DNA of 64,000 bases from Tessaracoccus sp. OS52. GTDB taxonomy: Bacteria; Actinomycetota; Actinomycetes; Propionibacteriales; Propionibacteriaceae. This document shows positions 60,151 through 64,000 of this stretch, in pieces; positions within the stretch are counted from its first letter, which is position 1; every line of letters begins with the position of its first letter. Under the pieces are notes generated by a model. It was given only the letters and a program-made list of their open reading frames with translations, did no database searches and was not told where the DNA came from. Location: contig NZ_JAJEWM010000002.1 in assembly GCF_020687685.1 (NCBI RefSeq), positions 296,273-360,272 on the forward strand, given 5' to 3'. The position numbers were made by a program, and so were the translations under genes.

Positions 60151-60261
60151 CGTTGCTCCTGGTTCTACCTGCGGACCTCCCACCCTACGGAGCGGTCCGC
60201 CGGCCAGCCATGGGGAAAAACCCCCACGGCGGGTGGGGGATGGTGTGGGGGTAGGGTCGAG

Positions 60262-60306
60262 TTGAAGTTTCAAGGAGTTGGGTCTAGGATGTGATTGAAA
60301 CTTCAA
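60262..60306. promoter_or_regulatory. Promoter with paired palindromic operators for the azoreductase gene
   Basis: -35 TTGAAG (60262-60267), 17-bp spacer, -10 TAGGAT (60285-60290). Two copies of TTGAA-N2-TTCAA lie at 60262-60273 and 60295-60306, the second in opposite orientation (TTGAAACTTCAA). One covers the -35, the other follows the -10. The form suits a MarR/HxlR-type repressor. No such regulator gene is adjacent. Confidence 0.7.
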
Positions 60307-60325
60307 CCACTACTTCGGGAGAATC

Positions 60326-60967
60326 ATGACCATCCTTCGTGTGGACGCCAGCATCCAGGGCGACAACTCCGCCAGCTCTGCTCTCGCCGACCTCGTCCTC
60401 GACCAGTTCAAGGCCGCGCGCCCCGACGTCCCCGTCGTGACCCGCCACGTCGGCCAGAACCCCCTGCCCGCCGACGCGTGGGCGACCGCCGTCTTCGCCG
60501 GTTTCACCCCCGAGGAGGACCGCACCCAGGCCCAGCGCGAGGCGCTCGAGCTCGCCCAGACCATCGCCGGTGAGCTGCAGCAGGCCGACAGCGCCGTGCT
60601 CGCACTGCCCCTGTACAACTACGGCGTCTCGCAGCACGCCAAGATGTGGATCGATCTGGCCATCGCAGGCTCCGCCCCCGCCGCCCGCCTGCTCGACGGC
60701 AAGCCGGTCGTCCTCGTCACCACCCGCGGCGGTTCCTACGGCCCCGGCTCCCCCCGTGAGGGCTGGGACCACAACGTCGACTACCTGCGTCGCATCCTCG
60801 TCGACATCTGGGGCGCGGACCTCAAGGTCGTCGAGCGCGAGTTCACCCTCGTCGGCGTGAACCCCGCCCTCGACAAGTTCACCGACGTGGCCGCGGAAAT
60901 GCACGAGGCCGCCAAGCAGGAGGCCGCCAACGCCGCCGACGCGCTGGCCGAGCGCTACGCCGCCTGA
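60326..60967 (+). CDS. FMN-dependent NADH-azoreductase family protein
   Basis: 213 aa, flavodoxin-like fold. LRVDASIQGDNSASSALADL binds FMN phosphate, ALPLYNYGVSQHAKMWID and VTTRGGSYGPGSPREGWDH are the conserved FMN/quinone loops of AzoR-type enzymes. It reduces quinones or azo compounds with NAD(P)H. CGGGAGAATC precedes the ATG. Ends only 4 bp from the convergent sensor gene. Confidence 0.9.
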   Translation: MTILRVDASIQGDNSASSALADLVLDQFKAARPDVPVVTRHVGQNPLPADAWATAVFAGFTPEEDRTQAQREALELAQTIAGELQQADSAVLALPLYNYGVSQHAKMWIDLAIAGSAPAARLLDGKPVVLVTTRGGSYGPGSPREGWDHNVDYLRRILVDIWGADLKVVEREFTLVGVNPALDKFTDVAAEMHEAAKQEAANAADALAERYAA

Positions 60968-60971
60968 GAGC

Positions 60972-62744
60972 TCAGGTCGCCTGACTGGTCTGCGCGATCA
61001 GCTCGGTGCGGCTGTGCACCCCATGCTTGCGCAGCACCGAGCCGACGTGCTTCTCGACTGTCTTGACCGCGATCCCGAGCCGGGACGCGATCTGCTTGTC
61101 GGCCAGTCCCTCGCGGATGAGCTGGAGCACCTCCTGCTCCCGTGAGGTCAACCGGGTCTGGACCCCGGCCCCAGGGCCGGGGTCCAGCTGTTGCAGGATC
61201 CCGCTGAACACCAGGACGTCGCCCTGCGCGGCGGCGACGACCGCGCGCCCGAGGGCGGTGGCGTCGGCGGTCAGCGGGATGATGCCCCTGACGCCTGCCG
61301 ATGCGAACTCGCGCATCGTGTGGTCAGCGTCCTCGTCCAGCAGCACCACTACGGGAACCTCCGGCGCGACGTCGCGCAGTTCGGCCACCAGGTCCGCGTC
61401 GCCGCGCGCCACCCGGCTGCCCACCAGCACGACGGTGGGGTGCAGCAGTCGCACGGCCTCGGCCGCGGCGCCGGCCTCACCGATCTCGGCCACCACTTGC
61501 ACGCCCGGTTCGCTGTGGCTGAGCAGGCGCACGATCCCGGCCCGCATCGCGGGCTGGTCGTGGATCACCACCACCCGCAGGCGCGGGGCGTCGGCGACGT
61601 CGTCGGCGGTTCCCCGGTAAGGCAGGTCCGCCCGGACGCGCGTGCCCCAGCCGGGCGTCGAGTCGATGTGCACGCGGCCGCCCACCTGAGTCGCGCGTGC
61701 GACCAGCCCCGCGAGCCCGACGCCGCTGGCGTGGTGGGCGCCCGGATCAAAGCCGCAGCCGTCGTCCTCGACGATGACCGCCACGGCATCGGTCATGTAG
61801 ACGAGGCCGAGGCGGACCGTGCTGGCGGCCGCATGCTGGGCGACGTTGGTGAGACTCTCCTTGGCGATGCGGATCAGCTGCGCCGCCACCTCGGGCCGGA
61901 GGGGCTGCGGGTCGCCGAAGGTGCGAAACGACGTCGAGACCCCCGCGATGGCCTCCGTCCACTCCAGTTCCAGGGCAAGCGACTCCTCGACGTTGCGTCC
62001 TTCGGTGTCCTCCGGGAGACCCCACAGCGCCCGCCGACCGTCGCTCAGTACCGACTCGACGGTTCCCCGGACCTCCTGGAGCAGGGCGGCCACCGGCTCG
62101 CCCTGTCGGGCCAGTTCCGTGGCCCGTTCCAGCTGCAACAGCGCCGTCGCCAGGCCCCGGGCGAGCGCGTCGTGCAGGTCGACCATCGAACGCTCCCGTT
62201 CGGCCCAGACCGCTGACGCCTTCGCCCGTTCCGCCGCCTCGGCGTGGAGGCCGGCGTTGGCCATCGCTATGGCCGCATGCGTCGCGAACCTCTGGAGGAG
62301 CTGGGCGTCGTCGTCGGCGAACGCGCGCTCGTCGTCGGCGGCGAAGACCACCAGCGAACCGATCAGGTCGGAGCGAAGCCGGATCGGGACCCCGAGCACG
62401 GCCCGGTCGTACAGCGGGCTCCCGGCGGCGACGTGGCCGCCCGGGACGTCGGCGTAGTGCCGGAAGATGACGGGCTGGCCCGCCCGCGCGACGGCGCCGG
62501 TCACGCCCTCCTCGAGCGGGAAGACCTGCCCCGCCTGGCAGCCGGCCTGCATGTCGATGTGCTTGCGGTAGGTGCCCGTGCTCTGGTCCACCAGGCACAG
62601 GGAGCCGCTCTCGCAGCCCAGCAGCCCCACCGAACTGCGCAGGATCAGCTCCAGCAGTGGCTCCAGCCGAAACTCGCCCGCCAGGCCGTCGGCCACGCGG
62701 CTCAACGTGTCCAGCGACGCGAGGTCGCGGTGTTCAGGCTGCAT
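60972..62744 (-). CDS. Fused histidine kinase-pseudoreceiver-LuxR regulator
   Basis: 590 aa. GAF domain (~20-165), HisKA_3 dimerisation helix with His191 (VDLHDALARG), HATPase_c (N-box at N300, DDGCGFDP), then a receiver-like domain (~388-505) and a LuxR HTH (~530-585, LTSREQEVLQLIREG, SRLGIAVKTVEKH). The receiver lacks phospho-acceptor chemistry: IHDQP instead of DD, VLVGSRV with Gly442 at the Asp position and PLTAD where Lys is usual. So a soluble one-piece sensor whose output is probably not conventional phosphotransfer. Start ATG 62744, the only one before the GAF domain. Confidence 0.88.
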   Translation of the reverse strand: MQPEHRDLASLDTLSRVADGLAGEFRLEPLLELILRSSVGLLGCESGSLCLVDQSTGTYRKHIDMQAGCQAGQVFPLEEGVTGAVARAGQPVIFRHYADVPGGHVAAGSPLYDRAVLGVPIRLRSDLIGSLVVFAADDERAFADDDAQLLQRFATHAAIAMANAGLHAEAAERAKASAVWAERERSMVDLHDALARGLATALLQLERATELARQGEPVAALLQEVRGTVESVLSDGRRALWGLPEDTEGRNVEESLALELEWTEAIAGVSTSFRTFGDPQPLRPEVAAQLIRIAKESLTNVAQHAAASTVRLGLVYMTDAVAVIVEDDGCGFDPGAHHASGVGLAGLVARATQVGGRVHIDSTPGWGTRVRADLPYRGTADDVADAPRLRVVVIHDQPAMRAGIVRLLSHSEPGVQVVAEIGEAGAAAEAVRLLHPTVVLVGSRVARGDADLVAELRDVAPEVPVVVLLDEDADHTMREFASAGVRGIIPLTADATALGRAVVAAAQGDVLVFSGILQQLDPGPGAGVQTRLTSREQEVLQLIREGLADKQIASRLGIAVKTVEKHVGSVLRKHGVHSRTELIAQTSQAT

Positions 62745-62827
62745 CGTCGCGCTCCTGAAGAGGTCCCGGAGGGCCGATGCTACTCGCCGCCGGGCGGCGG
62801 CACACGGTTTGCTGCGAGGCGGGGTGC

Positions 62828-63727
62828 TCAGTCGAGGTCGAGACCGGCGAACAGGTCCTCGGCCGGGCCGTCGCCCGCGGGGAACGGGACGCCGCCGGCG
62901 TACAGGTAGGCCTCGCCCGAACCGTCGAGTCCACGCATGATCTCGAAGAACTGCCAGAACTCGTTGCTGGAGTCGACCTGGCTGCGGTGGGCCAGCAGCG
63001 CGGCGCTCGCCTGGGGGGCGTACTGCCCGAAGGGGACGACGGCGGCGATCTTGGACGGGTCGCCCATGCGGTCTCCCCGGGCCTCCGCCTCGTCGTCGTC
63101 GAAGACCTGCAGGCCCTGCGCACGGGCCGCTTCGAGCGCCTCGCGCCATTTGCCCATGTTGTGGGTGCTCCACACCAGCCGTGGCACCTGCCAGGCCTCG
63201 CCCAGGTCCGGGCGGTGCGACGGCACCCCCGCCAGAGCGGCGGCATACATGGTCACGCGGTGCGCCTGGATGTGGTCCGGGTGGCCGTACCCGCCGAACG
63301 GGTCGTAGCAGCTGACGACGTGCGGGCGGCGGTCCCGGATGACCTCGACGAGGTGGTTGGCCGCCTCCAGCAGGTCCGCGGTCCAGAAGGCGCCCTCGGG
63401 CAGTTCCTCCGGCGGGATGGCGTTGCCCTGCTCGTCGCGTCCCATCCCCGAGTCGTGGTAGCGGCCCGGTCCTCCCAGCCAGACGTGGTCCGTGACGCCC
63501 ATGATGCCCAGGGCCTCGGCGAGTTCGGAGAGCCGGTGCTTCCCTAACTCCTCGGGGGAGAAATGGGCCCAGTCGTCCACGAGGATCTCGCCCATCTCGC
63601 CCAGGGTGCACGTCACCAGCGTCACCTGCGCGCCCTCTGCGACGTACCGGCTGAGGCTCCCGGCCGACTGGCTGGACTCGTCGTCTGGATGCGCGTGGAC
63701 GAACAGGATGCGACGGTTGGTGCTCAC
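62828..63727 (-). CDS. mshB: Mycothiol biosynthesis deacetylase MshB
   Basis: 299 aa. LFVHAHPDDESS (zinc ligands His13-Asp-Asp), VTCTLGEMGEI, WLGGPGRYHDSGM and GGYGHPDHIQAHRVTMYAA (second His) are the full MshB signature; deacetylates GlcNAc-inositol to GlcN-Ins in mycothiol synthesis, so it supports an actinobacterial origin. GTG at 63727; TAGGCT 8 nt upstream and no SD, suggesting a leaderless mRNA. Confidence 0.93.
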   Translation of the reverse strand: MSTNRRILFVHAHPDDESSQSAGSLSRYVAEGAQVTLVTCTLGEMGEILVDDWAHFSPEELGKHRLSELAEALGIMGVTDHVWLGGPGRYHDSGMGRDEQGNAIPPEELPEGAFWTADLLEAANHLVEVIRDRRPHVVSCYDPFGGYGHPDHIQAHRVTMYAAALAGVPSHRPDLGEAWQVPRLVWSTHNMGKWREALEAARAQGLQVFDDDEAEARGDRMGDPSKIAAVVPFGQYAPQASAALLAHRSQVDSSNEFWQFFEIMRGLDGSGEAYLYAGGVPFPAGDGPAEDLFAGLDLD

Positions 63728-63774
63728 GTCGCCCAAGCCTAGTCGCCAACGGGGCTGTATTCCGCTGGTCGCCG

Positions 63775-64000
63775 GTGATCTCGACACGTCGCCGCTCGTT
63801 CCTCGCGGGCTCCTACTCGATCAACGGGGTGGGGGTGGTTCGCCCCATCGCTGGTCGCTGGTGATCTCGACACGTCGCCCACTCGATCAGCGGGGTGGTT
63901 CGACCCATCGCTGGTCGAGTAGCTGGCGAGGGACGAGCCAGCGTGTCGAGACCCAAGGACGCGAACCCGGCGTGTCGTGGACGCAGACCGTCCACGACAC
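63775..64000. repeat. Cluster of dispersed repeats at the right edge
   Basis: Two degenerate copies of GTGATCTCGACACGTCG...CTACTCGATCA(A/G)CGGGGTGG (about 63775-63830 and 63860-63890), then 63909-63954, which is the inverse of the 46-bp repeat at 16274-16319 with one mismatch. No gene beyond mshB is visible before the window ends. Confidence 0.8.

Noticed and set aside
60972..63749. 925-codon reading of the sensor protein
   Set aside because: The first 335 codons run through mshB in another frame; the ATG at 62744 starts just before the GAF domain.

Overview
The window is a GC-rich stretch of actinobacterial chromosome. Pointers are an MshB-type mycothiol deacetylase, a DUF222/HNH (13E12-like) gene, DUF3618 and Holin-X-like membrane proteins, many four-base ATGA/GTGA gene overlaps, and many starts that look leaderless. 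A Propionibacteriales-type organism is my best guess from overall resemblance, not a proof. I see no rRNA, tRNA, CRISPR array, IS element or prophage.

Layout. 1-950: tandem array of ~189-bp hairpin-bearing repeats that begins before the window. 955-5064: sugar-nucleotide-type epimerase, lipoprotein, small-molecule kinase, AGE-family sugar isomerase, NUDIX hydrolase. 5176-9358: surface/membrane-stress type proteins (coiled-coil protein, Pro/Gly/Tyr-repeat protein, Holin-X-like protein, DUF3618 protein) around a reductase-like SDR. 9424-12086: GH13 glucan enzyme and a TIGR02206-type membrane protein. 12250-14830: DUF222/HNH gene bracketed by two repeat families that are copies of its own 3' and 5' ends. 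14866-20334: GntR/DUF1648 pair, xthA, ArsR/SRPBCC pair, HIT-hydrolase-TetR operon. 20369-24662: beta-glucosidase (GH3) with a GPH sugar transporter fused to a cytidylate-kinase-like domain. 25179-31170: two TetR-controlled efflux loci (DHA2 MFS plus a distant DedA-like gene sharing one operator type; DrrAB-type ABC exporter). 31196-35494: GNAT, SnoaL/DUF4440-like protein, PLD-helicase-DUF3427 protein. 35617-39937: DUF2871-MMPL-histidine kinase-response regulator operon.

40083-54934 is the most interesting part: a regulator-centred, divergent catabolic island. On the minus strand are a FadR/GntR regulator, a PEP-mutase/isocitrate-lyase family enzyme and an aldehyde dehydrogenase. On the plus strand are an SDR, an isochorismatase-fold protein without the usual cysteine, three paralogous fumarate-reductase-type flavoproteins, an MmgE/PrpD protein and a complete LIV-type ABC importer, mostly translationally coupled. 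Together they look like uptake and stepwise dehydrogenation, hydration and C-C cleavage of an unidentified, probably carboxylated, substrate.

55048-64000: VOC protein, an AbiEi/DUF559-like protein between two related palindromes, a four-gene DhaK/DhaL/HAD/class II aldolase operon, an azoreductase under a paired palindromic operator, a one-piece histidine kinase-pseudoreceiver-LuxR protein, mshB, and dispersed repeats at the right edge.
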